Origin: Myrica gale | Taxonomy: Eukaryota > Streptophyta > Magnoliopsida > Fagales > Myricaceae | Direction of reading: 5' to 3' | Length of the DNA stretch: 64,000 bases | Assembly (NCBI GenBank): GCA_963930655.1 | Contig: OZ005612.1 | Span: 14,451,001-14,515,000 of the forward strand | Shown: positions 24,442-36,240 of the stretch, in pieces | Layout: the number at the start of each line of letters is the position of its first letter | Position numbering within the stretch: the stretch's first letter is position 1 | Position numbers and translations under genes: made by a program | Notes under the pieces: generated by a model | What the model saw: the letters and a program-made list of their open reading frames with translations, nothing else | Databases searched by the model: none | What the model was told of the DNA's origin: nothing

Positions 24442-24960
24442 ATGTCTTACTCGAGAAATAGACAGAAAAGAAAGAGGACACCTCTGATGCCTCATTCTCT
24501 TTTAGATCTTCCGCCTGAACTATTAACATACATTTTCTCCCGAGTGGTACAAGATGACGGAGTGGAGGAGTATTTCAAATTGCTGAGGGTGAGCTCAAAA
24601 GTTAGGGAGATAGTTAAGTCACCTCCAGTGCTTCAAAGTATCAAGTTTGAAGAGCTTCTCTTTCGTGAAGATCGTAGCCCCCCAGTGTAGGACTTCATCT
24701 CAACCCTACAAAGATATGAGAACCCTGATGTTCTTTACCTTGAAGGGGTGGAGTTAGGGCTCAAACTAATTATCCAGCAGGAAAGAGGGTAGTCAACTCC
24801 AGTGTCCCCGTGCTATCTATACTGAGTGCATGTTATACATGCTCGAAGATGAGGTATATTGTGAGGTATGGGAGAAGCTGGATACTCTTAAACAAATGTT
24901 GGGCTCCCATAACATGCAGTGGGAGCGGACGGGAGCCACTGAAGTATTTCATGAAGTTGG
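24442..24960 (+). pseudogene. F-box-like protein fragment (At2g35280/At1g67623-like type)
   Basis: The first frame (24442-24690, 82 residues) starts with basic MSYSRNRQKRKR and then has LLDLPPELLTYIFSRVVQ, YFKLLRVSSKVREIVKSP and LQSIKFEELLF, the pattern of an N-terminal F-box in a plant family named after At2g35280/At1g67623. After a stop it continues weakly with YENPDVLYLEGVELGL, the 'NPEALY..G' repeat typical of that family's C-terminal half, then decays with several stops. F-box proteins recruit substrates to SCF ubiquitin ligases. Here the gene is broken, and the family call is from motif memory. Confidence 0.5.
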
Positions 24961-25954
24961 GGGTGACTCTGCCCCTATTTAGGGAGGCAAGCCCCTAGTT
25001 TGCCTAAAGGGCTGCATGGCTCCTCCCCCTATGTTCCCAAAAGTGGTTCCTCATCCCCGCATTTGTGCCCTATATTTTTCGATGCGACCCTCTGTCTGCC
25101 TTGTCGTGTCGGCCGAGAACTTTAATTCTTCCTATCTCGTGTAAATATTGGGTCCTAAATAATCAGAAAGATTTGAAGTATTTGTTTTGATTTTCTATTT
25201 CTTCTTTTCCTCTCTTTTCTGCCTTCCACATGCAGACTTTTTGTAAAGAAAGTAGGGCTCGATTTCTATCGAATAGGTTAGCCCTTGACTTTCCCACTCC
25301 TCTTATGTAATCCTCCTTGGAATCATTGTGGTGGGTCCTTTTGGATTTGGTATGTAAAATGGGTTTTCTATGTACATATTTTCGTACTTCTACTATGGGA
25401 TGTTGCTATTATTATCTTTTATTTTTCTTTCTCATTATCTTCATATATGTTGTTCCTTAACGTCTGAAGTACATGTAGCATTAGGTATTTTATGCGTTTG
25501 ATATGACGCTTAATTTCTGGCTCATAAATGAGCTCTCCAAAAAGCCTAAAGCTCTATAACATCATCAATGACCCTACTTGGTAGATCTAGTTCCCATAAA
25601 TCACCTTATCTCGAAGTTATTTGGGGTTTCCAAACATCACGAACATGCTTATAAATTGGCTTGACTCCCCTTTTCAGCTCACTTTAATCTTTATTCTCTT
25701 CTTCTTCCTTATCTCCAAACTTTATACAACTCTTCACATCCTCTTCTATTTCTTCCTCCGTTCTTGTGGACACTACAGATCTCACATGCTTATTACTCAC
25801 CCAGCCTTTTGAACTTATCTCCACAATCCTCATCCTTTTGCTGGAATCCCTCTCGCCTGCTCTATTGGCACTGGCCCAAACCTATAGCCACTGCAGGTTT
25901 TATAATCCCTCGTTGTTGAGTAGGGTAGCAGTTAGTATGTTTCCTCCTTGCTTT
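24961..25954. other. Noncoding stretch between F-box-like fragments
   Basis: T-rich sequence with many short frames but no recognisable domain. It could be a decayed intron or spacer between two related pseudogenes. Confidence 0.35.
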
Positions 25955-26234
25955 TCAGAAGGATGAAGCATTTACGAGGGGTCTCCGACGCTTCCTTAGA
26001 AGTAGGAACCCTGAGATCGTGTTTCTAAGAGGTTATGAGGGGTTGTTGAATCACCCTTCTGACAGTGGTCGAAGGACTGCTTTCAGCCAAGAAATTACTA
26101 CAACAAGTGATAGGGGCAGCTTCAGAGGAACTTATGCTGCTTGTATTGTTTGGGTGCTAGAAGGAGGTGACATTTACCCCAATCTGCACACTCTTTATAG
26201 TCACAGGGCCGTCCTTTCCCTTCCTGACTTTTGA
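25955..26234 (+). pseudogene. Second F-box-family C-terminal fragment
   Basis: A plus-strand frame reads FTRGLRRFLRSRNPEIVFLR, then GYEGLL, SDRGSFRGTYAACIVW and VLEGGD before a stop. This matches the layout 'F....NPE.L...G......A...G...A.YV....L..GG' of the C-terminal half of the same F-box family seen at 24442. No F-box lies immediately upstream. It may be the displaced C-terminal part of one gene or a remnant of a paralogue. Confidence 0.4.
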
Positions 26235-26718
26235 AGGATGAGATCACAGGTCTTGAAGATTTTTTAAACTAGTTATAACAGATAGGCCCCTAACTTTTTT
26301 TTATTATGCTTATATTCTACCAAAATCCTCCCCCATGGGATATACATGGATTTAATGTTACGTGTGGCTTAGAGGGTTGGCCTTTATGAAGTACCCAAGG
26401 CACTTGAGCCTTTTAGGGTCTAAATTCGACCAGCTTCTGCTCAACTTATAAGATCCAGTATGATTTTTGACGTATGTTGGCACTAGGCTTTGCCCTTCTT
26501 TCATGTTCTGGTTCTTGTAGGTGTTTCCTTTGCATGGGCCTTCCAGTCTGGCTAAGATCGGGTGAACGACCAGCTTACCGGGCCTGGGAAGGATTTTTTC
26601 TTATTTTATTTGATACATATATGTGCCTTCCCTACCACACTCAGGCTGAAGTTGGTTAGTTTTGGAAGGAGCCCGGACGTCATACTTAAAGAACACGTCT
26701 GCTCTCTTTTTAAGTTTT

Positions 26719-27085
26719 GGGTTAAATACACTTTCATCCCTCATCTTTGGGGTCATTTACACTTTGCACCCCGATGTATTATTTTTTAGACACCGGACCC
26801 CTTAACTTACACATTTTTTTTAATTTGGGCCTCGTACCCAAATTGCCCTTCAGTTTAAACAGATTTTGTGAAATCGTATGGTGTGATGTGTAAATACCCC
26901 CAAAGATAAAGTGATCAATGTGTAAAAACTCCCAAAGATAAGAGCAATGTGTAAAAAATTTTACGGAATTGGGGTCCAGATTGAAAAAATGTGTAACTTT
27001 ATGGGCCCAATGTCTAAAAAATAATACATCAGGGTGCAAAGTGTAAATGACCCCAAAGACAAGGGGAGTAAAGTGTATTTAACCC
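26719..27085. mobile_element. Mutator-like foldback MITE
   Basis: The left arm (gggttaaatacactttcatc, tttggggtcatttacacttt) is the near-perfect complement of the right arm (ctttggggtcatttacacttt on reverse reading, then aacccttt), with pairing extending about 120 bp each side and including gatgtattattttttagaca. Flanks are approximately tttaagttt (26709-26717) and tttaatttt (27086-27094), 8 of 9 identical with one extra base on the left, so a 9-bp duplication is plausible. It is noncoding. Confidence 0.8.
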
Positions 27086-27570
27086 TTTAATTTTTTATTC
27101 AGATTGTATGGTTTTCTGTAGATCTAAGTTGTGACCGGTGATCATTATTGTGTAGTCCGGTCTGGTTTGTACTAAAACTTTTAATGTTTACATAAAATTC
27201 ATCGAATGTATATAGTATCCCATTTTTTCCTTGTTTGGTCTATTCTCGTATCATTTATTTTGGCTATTTCTATATTCTCTACCTATTTGTGGTAGTGTAC
27301 CTCTTTTTACTGCTCCTCTCATATTGGGAGGATTTGTCGATAAAGTCTGTAGACAATCATAAAAAAGAATAACTGAGCATATTGTTCTAGATGTTTATTG
27401 GGTAATTTAGAGTTTATGGCCGAGTTTGACGACCTGAGATAATATTCATATTGTTTCTCGAGTTTTTCGGGCTCTTTTGGGGCATTAGGACACACAATCA
27501 AATACATCCTTTTTCGAGCCTAAATGTCACATCAATTTATCTTTCACTATCAAAGGCTTCAACCTTCTCG

Positions 27571-27736
27571 TAAATCCAAGGCTCGAAGGCTCCTGTGTTT
27601 TGCTAAATTCGGGGCTCGAGGGCTCCTAACGTTTTCATAAATCTGAGGCGCAAGGACTCCTCCCTTTTCCTAAATCCAAGGCACGAGGGCTCCCGCCTTT
27701 CATAAATCTAGGGCACAAGGGCTCCAATCTTTTATG
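27571..27736. repeat. Tandem array, five units of about 33 bp
   Basis: Units begin at 27571, 27604, 27638, 27671 and 27703, each with the frame taaatc(c/t)aaggc(t/a)cgagggctcc followed by about 10 variable bases. Unit length is 32-34 bp. The copies differ by several substitutions, so the array is not recent. It is noncoding and lies downstream of the J-domain gene. Confidence 0.85.
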
Positions 27737-28410
27737 GGCATGAGGGCCAAATAGTCATCTTTCATCAGGACACGAGAAATATCACAAAAAAAGTGTTTAC
27801 AAAACAAAATAGGAAAAAACAAAAGTTGGCTAAAATGTGTTATGGCATGCAACAGAAACAAAAAATTGATTCCAAGACAGTACAAGACAAAGCACAATCA
27901 TATTCAAAAGTACAATGATCTTGAGGGATCACATTGGCATATTCAATTATAAATTAATTACTAACACTATCACAACAGCGGGGACCACACCTCATCAAGT
28001 ACATGTAACAAAACACTATGTTCCCCACTAAGAAACAAAGTCAAAAAAAGGGCCAGAAAACCCCAGTTTAACAGGTCCCACCCTTACGTCCTCACCTGTA
28101 AGTTCTCACATTGGCATATTTTGGTAAGCTTGTTTTCTCTTCGTTCGAGCTTTCTTTGTTTTTTTTTAGAGGGTGCAGGGAAGAGTCACCAATATAGCAG
28201 TTCCCAGAATACAGATGTCAAAAAGAGAAGTAATTACAGTGTCATCTCCAACATCAGGGCAGGGGCAATGATTACACAGTTGTTTCCTCGATGATAACTG
28301 AAATTAGACTTGGGATGAGATATCCTATGTACGAAAATCGCTACCTAGACTAGGACAGAAAATACAATTCAAAAGAAAAGAATAAAAACCCTTCTGTTAG
28401 CACTCACTAT
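27737..28410. other. 3' flank of the J-domain gene
   Basis: This is intergenic sequence and probably the 3' untranslated region of the minus-strand gene ending at 28411. No ORF or repeat was recognised. Confidence 0.45.
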
Positions 28411-31400
28411 TCAGTAATATGAATGTGCTAAAAATTTCTCCTTCATGCGAGAAATAAGCTTAAATTTTTCTTCAGCTTCCACCTGCTGGCGTATGTCAGT
28501 TTTTGATGCCCGATCTGGATGGAATTTTAACAATGCTCGTTTATAAGCGGCATGCACCTGAAATGACAATTAACCATCATCAGAAATATTAATAAAAGAA
28601 AACACGTAAAATTGTTGATATAGGTTGCATGTCTCTCTACTTTCCCTTAGTCTCGAACACACACACACATATATATATATATGCAACTAACCTCATGTGG
28701 CAAGGGATAAGGACAACCACCGACTTGGATCCCTAAGCCTCGAAGCAGGGAGGCCATATCAAAGCACTTCATTTCCAATATATGGAGCTCCTTCCTTATC
28801 TCAACACGAAGCTGTTCTTTCATGTTCATCTTTTCCTCATCCTGTATTTGGCATCATAGCATAGACGGGGTTTAAAGAGATAATTAGTGCATGCAACGGA
28901 AACTCTAACTCAGGTCTTGAAAAACTTGAGAAGGAATTGTAGTAATGGCTATATACCATAGAAAGATGAAGGCGAAGGCTCAGCAAGAAAAGGTAAACCA
29001 AAGAGGACCAAAGAAAAGTAGCTTTGCCAAATGGAGATTAATAAACATATCAAAGAAAGCCAAACCTTCTTTTGCGTCTCTCTTACTTCTTCTACCCGTT
29101 GCTTTTGCCTTCTCTGCATGTCCAATAAACGCCTTTCAGCTTTTCTTTTCTTCCGTAACCTCTGTGCCTCTTCCGCCTGTAAAAGAGCACCTATATTGAG
29201 CTTCAAAAAACATATAACGCCTGAACAATTACTAAATCTAAGACAACAAAGTTATGCGTGCAACACGGAGGAATCTTAAATATTCAACAAACTATGAAGC
29301 ATAGCCACAAACACGAGCATATGAACATCGATACGATAACACAAAGGAATTCAAGGAGAAAAACTTAAGAGAGAACAGGAAGATGGGGGAGGAGACATGA
29401 CATGGCAGATGCTAGGTCTTTCAAGGTTGTCCGAAATTTGTAGTGGGTCTCAAAAGTTAACAATTTTTACAACTGTTTTTCTCTTGACAACCTGAGTTCA
29501 GTATTGAATCAGATGGTTCTCAATGACTTGGGAGGACCTAAGGGGCACATTGGTGGTGCTATCACATGGCCACCGGCCACGGCGGTGCAAGAAAGAATAC
29601 ATGGAGAGTTACTTCCCAAAAGCTCCAGAGACTTATTGGAGTGGTTTGATAGCACCACCACGCGGCCACCAAACACGGAAGAGCTCATGGGGTGTTGGTT
29701 CCAAAAGACCTGGGAGGATCAATGGAGCCGATTGGTAAGAGGAATAACATATGCCAATATGCTGACGGTTGCAAGAATTGCACAGTTTGGTTGGTTCAGC
29801 AAGGCACATTGTATTTTCTAGAATGTAGCATGTTGCACATCCAGGGTGTGAGAGAAGTGATAGTACACAACCGTCATGACTAGAGTAATGAGTTACATAA
29901 ATCTAATAGGAGTCATGATTCACTAACACCTATACGGACTTTTATCCTTTAATTTGCCTATGAAAAGTCTTATCATGTTTCATCGTTTTATGTAGTATAG
30001 AGTTCCTCCTAGCCATTTCTATAGACATTTCCAAAAGGTTTTCTTTATAAGCTCAGACCATACACAACCCACAAATCTTCCACCTTTCGTGTGTTTGCAA
30101 TCTTGATATCTTTTCTTGGCCAACTTCACAACAGCTTAAGATTTTAGGCCTCACCCAAGCAAGCTAAGACAAAAAAAGGAGTACCCCAAACACTAATGCA
30201 AACAAATAAGCATGAACAACAGCTGCTTTTCAGGTAGAGAATAGAAAACTACTGTCACCAACTGTGAGTCCTCTCGCATCATAGAAAATTGTTGATGTTA
30301 TCCTGGATCATACAATTCACCAGTCCACATACTTGAGGGCAATTTTTCTTATTTTATATGCCAATATTTAGAGGGATAAAAAAAACTTGAAATATAAAAT
30401 TTTAGACTCCTCAAAAATGCTGCCCTCTCACCTAACTAGGAAAACTATTTACCTGGCTTTGAGTTTGTAACAAACAAGGTCGTCCCTTACCCAACCTTTT
30501 CAAGAGATTTTAATCATTGCAAAACCATAGTAATTTACAAACTACAACAAGACATAATCTACCAAACTGTGCAAGTTTATACACACATTCAGGCTTGCTA
30601 GATATGTGTCAGATTATTATCGAACACGATAGGAATTAATAACACGTGTTACCCTACAAAGATGGTCCAAAATAATGTTAAGGCATAGAAGCGCACAAGT
30701 TAATCCATACGCCTATCTATGAAACGTATTAGAAGAAAAGCCAATCCAGTGGTTTGTTCTACCACTTATATGCTTTCTTTGACAATTTCCTCCCAAAAGT
30801 ATGCATTAAGAAGTAAGTACCGTAGCTATAAATACTCATCCCAAACCTGAATTTGCAACTGGCGCTGCCGGGACGCCCATTCTGCTTCTATAGCTCGTTT
30901 GTATTCATCAGTCTCCTTGAGCTTTTCTCGTTCATTAATTATATATTTTTGACTCGAGGGAGTAACATTAACATCTAGAGCAAGTAATGGAATATTCACA
31001 TCATGTGTCTCTGGTGCTTCGGCTGTTTCAATACCTTGAGCCTTGCTAAAAAATAATTCCTCGGAATCTGCTTTCGCCTTTGACCTTGTGCATTTTGATT
31101 GCTTATCACACTGTTCTGGATCAGTCGACAAAGGAGACCTTCGAGAACTATGTTCACCACTGCAGAAACCATTGCTACAAATATTATCATTATTGGGACC
31201 CCACCACTCATAGCTGAGAGGAGGATCTTCCGTAAACATGGGGTTAACCCTCTGATCAGAGTTTGCAAAAGAGATTCCCATACCAGAACTGAAAGCAGTA
31301 TCCTCCATGCATTCATCAACACTAGCAACAAATGCAGACTGAGTTACTTTTTCATTATTCTCATTGCTCCAACCTGAACAAACAGGGACCTCCGGGTGCT

Positions 31401-32100
31401 CTTCTGTCCCATTTTCTCCATCAATAATTGTATGAGCGTCAATATGGGAGCCATAAATACTAGTATGATCATTTAAACTACTTTGACCTTTATGAAGATC
31501 AAGTTTTCTCTTTACGGAAGCTTTTTCCCATTGTTCATGAAGTTTTCCAAAAGAACCTTCCATGACCTCACAATCAGAACAATCACTTTCAGATGAACTA
31601 CTCTCAGACTCATGATTCAAACCATAACAATGTCGGCACGCTGCTTTATCTGATGATGTTTGCTTACACTTTGACAACCTGAATGAAGATTTTTTTTCAT
31701 GGACAACCCAACATTCATCTCCATCCAAGTCTTCAGAATTCTGCATACTCTTAGAGGCAGGACAAGATCGTTTGCTTGAGGTGGCATCACTATCCAACTC
31801 CCCACCACCTTTGTCACCAATTCCAGGAAGGTCCATAACATCACTTTCGTCGTCATCAATGCTAATAACACCATGATGTGGAAATTTTCGCTGCTTTCTC
31901 AGCTCATTGGAACCACTTAACTTTCGTTTTATAGGTGGCTGGGGAACATCAATTACAATAACATTACCAGATACATCACTGTCAACATCAATGAGAACAA
32001 CATCATCAAGAGTTCCTTTCATGTTGCCACTTTTTGATCTTTTGCACCCAGAAGAAGTTCCTGGGTGAGAATGACCTCTTGCTAGTCTTGTCCCTCTCAT
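28411..32100 (-). CDS. J-domain (DnaJ-like) protein with N-terminal SUMO-interaction-like motifs
   Basis: Minus-strand coding exons are 32100-30847, 29176-29066, 28841-28692 and 28557-28411. All introns are GT...AG, all junctions are phase 0, and the product is 553 residues. The long N-terminal exon is low-complexity, acidic and Ser-rich. It holds three hydrophobic cores next to acids, VVLIDVDSD (34-42), VIVIDV (47-52) and VISIDDDES (78-86), which resemble SUMO-interaction motifs. A basic coiled-coil-like helix (about 419-455, RKKRKAERRLLDMQRRQKQR) precedes a C-terminal J-domain with AAYKRALLKFHPDRAS, whose HPD (518-520) is the Hsp70-stimulating motif. A C-terminal J-domain fits plant nuclear J-proteins of unknown role. 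The acceptor just before the ATG and a donor at 33689 suggest an untranslated first exon. No lesion was seen. Confidence 0.88.
28656..28682. repeat. (CA)n(TA)n microsatellite in intron 3 of the J-domain gene
   Basis: A run of about 6 CA and 7 TA units lies close to the donor of intron 3 of the minus-strand gene. It would probably be length-variable. Confidence 0.85.
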
Positions 32101-33688
32101 CTATTTCTGCCAGGTAACATATGTCAGAATATGAGTTGACAAGTTATCATAAATCCACTGGTAGTACACAACATATCCACAATTTGGGACCAAAAAGGAA
32201 TGCATTTACCAATTGTATTTTGAGTAGCATATGAAGAATGAGAAGTGCATTTTCAACAATTGAAGCTTTGTTACAAAAGCTACGTAAAATTTTACCTACA
32301 ACCAATACAGTAGCAAAACCTTTCAAACAGATCTTTTTTACCAATTCATGACAGCTCTTCTAAATTTTGACCAACTGCTATGAAATCCTGATACTACCCA
32401 TCCTCTTTCTTGATACAAATCAAGCAAGCATTGGATTACTGAGCGGGTGTGGATCTTTTCACACTAATCAAACTCTTTCAAAGTAATCATGAAAGAAGAG
32501 GAATCCACAGTATTCTGAAAGGTGTAAACTACCCACGATTAAGGTGAAGTTCTGGTTTCTAAATTACCTCTATGATTGGGTCTTGCTTTTACTTCTGAAA
32601 TTTCTGGGAGTTTACTGATCTCTTGAATTTTTTACTTTATATCTGGGTCCCTCTTGAATGCTTCCAATATACTAGGGTTTGCACCTTTATTTCTTCTTTT
32701 TCTCTAATCAACTACTTACTTATCAAAAACATAGATCTCAACCCCACCATTTCTTTTTCGTGCAAGTTAATCTTAACCTAACATATCCGGATGCTTGGTG
32801 GTATTGCTAGTGAACTATAAATTCGTATTAATCTACATCTTTGTGCACAATTGGCATCCCATACCCCACAAGTGTCCAAAAGATAGGTAAAACCTAGCAG
32901 AAAATGCCAATAGTCTACAATGATTGCAATTAACATGTGCAGTGTACTTCTTTTATGACTTCTGCCACTGCATAAAACATTGATCAAGCATTGAGAGTCT
33001 CAAGCCACATGGATAAGGTCTCCCTTAAATAATACTTGTTTCAGAAAAGGAAAAACTACGAGATCCTTATTACGGATATATTATACATAAATACACGAGT
33101 GATATTACAGAGTAAAATTCGGCCAATCATAAGAGAAAGTGGACAGCTCTTCAACCTACAATCAAGTTTAGTTTGCACAAAATTCCAGATGCCATAGTAT
33201 CTTTTTCAGGGAAATAACACAACTTCCTCGAACTGACAATGTATAAGAAAATTAGCCATAGCATCTTTTTTGGAAATACGATCGTCGGGCACTAAAGATT
33301 AGTCTAAAGAGCAGGTTTCATGGAAACAAACAAAAAAATTTCAGCTTCAAATATATATGTACGAACCAAAAACCCTAAAACGAAATCCAAATTCAAACCC
33401 CCCAAATGGGACTTGAGCAAAATATTAGAAAGCGCAACAGTCTCCCCTATCATACTACGGAGAAGAATCGTATTGATAAATGCCAATCAAACCCTAACCA
33501 TAACTACAAACGCAACACAGGAAAAAAAAAAAAAAAAGAACCTGAATAATTTTTATCTTTATTTGTCCAAATTATCCCCAATTTCCCAAGAAAACAGAAT
33601 CAAACAAGAGAATTCAAGCATCAGAGATAAAAGAGTAAATAAATATCCCAAAAGGATCAATCGCACAGTAACAAGTGATGAAGCTTAC

Positions 33689-33800
33689 CTCTCGATGAAA
33701 ACGTTCACCCCTCGCAATGGAGAGGGCGAGAGGCGCGAGTACGTGAGCGCTACGAAAATTGATAATTTAGTCGAAAAGAGAAACCTCTAATGCCGAAAAT
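33689..33800 (-). promoter_or_regulatory. Probable untranslated first exon and leader of the J-domain gene
   Basis: On the minus strand a good donor (ag|gtaagctt at 33689/33688) pairs with the acceptor ctggcag just before the start codon at 32100, defining a 1.6-kb intron in the 5' untranslated region. The exon upstream contains gaggggtgaacgttttcatc. The transcription start is not visible; I infer it lies near 33800. Confidence 0.45.
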
Positions 33801-34131
33801 AATTTCTTTTTTTCTAACCTACTGCCGAAATTAACTACAAAGAAGGTTCACATGTCTTGGGGTTTAGACTTTTCTCAAAATGATCTCCAAGTTAAATTCG
33901 TTCGACAGTTCGTGGTCCCTAAGATTTGCAATCATTTTTTTTCGTCCTTCCGTTAACTCGGGCTCAGTAACTTAATGGTAATAATTCAATAGAGCTCTGA
34001 CGTCTGTCCCACCTTTTCTCAGTATTGCCAAAACAATATAAAAACATAGCAACGTGGTTTCCTCCATTTTCTTTGACCCGAAGACAGTTTATACACTCCC
34101 CGACTCCATTTCTTTGAGAACTGTGTTTATG
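33801..34131. other. Promoter-side intergenic stretch
   Basis: This lies between the presumed start of the minus-strand J-domain gene and a LINE remnant. No TATA box stands out on the minus strand, and no gene is seen. Confidence 0.4.
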
Positions 34132-34208
34132 GCTCTAGCGATCTTCTCCAGCGACTCAGAAGATACAAATCTCACTCTATTGTCGACTCAGAAGAAGGTT
34201 CAAATCGG
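34132..34208 (+). mobile_element. LINE RNase H remnant, 5' part (interrupted)
   Basis: The plus strand reads LAIFSSDSEDTNLTLLS, reminiscent of the 'xxSDS..A...L' strand of the RNase H domain at the end of plant LINE ORF2. It is cut at 34209-34216 by the insertion of the hAT element and continues at 36093. The assignment is mostly supported by the 3' part. Confidence 0.5.
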
Positions 34209-34216
34209 ACTAGAAG

Positions 34217-36084
34217 CAGGGGCGGAGGGAGGGGGGCGAAGGGTATCACCCCCCAAAAATTTTTTTTTACTTGGGAATTTTTTTTTAATTACGTTGGCCT
34301 GGGCCGACACCCATCAGGCTCAGGCCCAGGCCCAGGCCAACTACAAAAGCATTGAAAATTCCTGACAAGTTTCATAGCAGACAGTTTCGTAGTTTTATGC
34401 TGATGGTGTAAGCTTTTTTGTTACCTGAAGGCTATGCTTCATGTTTGATTAGAGAAGAGTATTGAAAATTCCCAGTGATATCTGATTTTGAACTTTTTGA
34501 AACATGGATATCGAAGGAAAATAGGACACCCTTTATAATTCCTCAATTTTTCTGGATGGGAATATGGTGAATATTTATTGGTGCTGCACTTGAAAAATCT
34601 TCTGCGATTCACTCTGTGTCTGGATGTGGTTGTGTTGGGCGGGGATTTATTTTAAAGTTTATAATAGTCTTTTTCAGTTTTTTGTTTGAATTATATTGAT
34701 CTCCTTGTACATCAAGAGCCTCTGCATAGATGAAATCTGGCTTTTGTTTACAGGGTCCTAGGTCTTGGCTTTCTGTCATGGTACTTATCAGGGAAAACCA
34801 GGGTATTTGATCGCAGTGGCCATGTTGCAAAGCTATGTGTTCCTTCCGCTACTACTTGCCGCTCTAGTTGGTGTTTCTCGAGTTGATGACTATTGGCATC
34901 ACTGGCAAGATGTATTTGCGGGAGGTCTATTAGGTCTGTCTTTATTCCTTTTGTTTATTGTTCTGTTATTGGTTTGTGTTGTACTGTTGTTTGGAAGTGC
35001 CTTCTGTTCTTCATAAGGTGAATCCTTGCTCTTTTTCCTACTAATGCAGGGATGACAGTTTCTTCATTTTGTTACTTACAATTCTTTCCACCCCCATATG
35101 ACATTGATGGTAAGGCCTTCAGCTTTTTCTCAAGTGATGACTATGTAAAATTTCCCTATATTACGACTGTATAAGTGTCTTCAATACAAATGACTAGAAC
35201 ACAGAGCGAAAGGTTGTTTGTTCTCCTAACTCTGGTGTGTGACCAGCATCTAAACATGCTTCCAATAGAGTTGTTGAGAACATATAGCGAGAGCAGTGTG
35301 TTCTCCTAAGTCCATTGTCTGCATCTATCTTTATTTTGTTTAGCAGAATGTTTATTCCTATCGTTTATCTGGATCAGAAGTTGGTAGATAGCAGAATTCA
35401 TTACTTATGGGCTTTGAAGTGTCAATGTACTATGTTGCATGAGAATGATTTTTTTACAAAATGAAGACAGATATTACACGGTCTTACTATTCTTTGTTAT
35501 AGACATTTTGTAGCATACTCTACGTACAAAATGAAGACAGATATTACTCGGTCATTCTAGCTTGCTGGGTATTGTTGATACTAAACAAAGAGCATCAATA
35601 GGTTACTGTAGAGACAAAGAGGTAAAGTACTCTTTATCTCCTCTAAGGAAACCGCAAACACCAGTACTATATCTGGAGGCTGGCTATCACTTCTTAGATT
35701 TCAGATGTTTGTGCACAAGATTTCACATCTTTGCTCAAGCTCCTTGGACAAGGTTCTAAAACCCATAGTTTCTTTTTATTCAGTCTTGGCAAGAAAGAAG
35801 CAGAGTCCACTCTATACTATTTCTTTCTTTCTTCATTCTAATGAAGAACAAGTAACGTTTAAATCTTTAAGTGGATTCTCTAAGTGGAGTATTCGCTAGA
35901 ATTTCATTCAGGAGTTTCTTAGTCATATTGTTGCGCATAAACTGATCTAATATTTTTGATACTTTTAGTCCTTAATTTTCGATATTTTAACTATAAAACA
36001 CCTTATTACATTACGTAGAATTTTTTTTTATCATTTCGCTTTAAGAGTTCGCCCCCTTCAAATTGGATCCTGGTTCCGCCACTG
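34217..36084 (+). mobile_element. Non-autonomous hAT element carrying a captured LPP gene fragment
   Basis: The left end is caggggcggaggga; the reverse complement of the right end is cagtggcggaaccagga. These match each other and the ends of 16075-17569. The flanks are the perfect 8-bp direct repeat actagaag (34209-34216 and 36085-36092), as expected for hAT. The 1868-bp interior has no transposase but carries two exons and an intron of a lipid phosphate phosphatase gene (34754-35109). A 29-bp direct repeat (acaaaatgaagacagatatt...) occurs at 35456 and 35525. The target is a LINE RNase H remnant. Confidence 0.9.
34754..35109 (+). pseudogene. Captured exons of a lipid phosphate phosphatase (LPP/PAP2 family)
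   Basis: Exon A (34754-34933) reads [19 protein letters not shown] then RSGHVAKLC, and after a frameshift [20 protein letters not shown] then [11 protein letters not shown]. Exon B (35050-35109) reads MTVSSFCYLQFFPPPYDIDG. Splice sites (cag|gg, ag|gtctg, cag|gg, g|gtaagg) are intact. These are the third PAP2 signature, with the catalytic SR...DYWHHW..D motif, and the following membrane segment of plant LPPs, which dephosphorylate phosphatidate or lysophosphatidate. The upstream catalytic motifs and the C-terminus are absent and exon A is frame-shifted. It lies inside the hAT element, so it is a captured gene piece with its intron kept, which indicates DNA-level capture. Confidence 0.92.
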
Positions 36085-36092
36085 ACTAGAAG

Positions 36093-36240
36093 CTGTTCTT
36101 TTTTTTAGGGCTGGTCTTTCTCCTGGATTTCTCACCAACAGAATGGTCTAGCTCACTCTCTCGCTAAGTGGGCTGGACAAAATCAAGCCTCTAGATTTCT
36201 AGACCTTTGTTCTTTTACCTTTCTCTTTCCAAAGCTGTGA
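36093..36240 (+). mobile_element. LINE RNase H remnant, 3' part
   Basis: After the hAT insertion the plus strand reads WSFSWISHQQNGLAHSLAKW then AGQNQAS. This is the last strand/helix of the LINE ORF2 RNase H domain (usual form ...WI.R..N..AH.LA..A). It then stops. No poly(A) tail was found. Confidence 0.7.

Noticed and set aside
29504-29883. Frames within intron 1 of the J-domain gene
   Set aside because: They are on the opposite strand to the gene, short, and without recognisable motif; treated as intron sequence.
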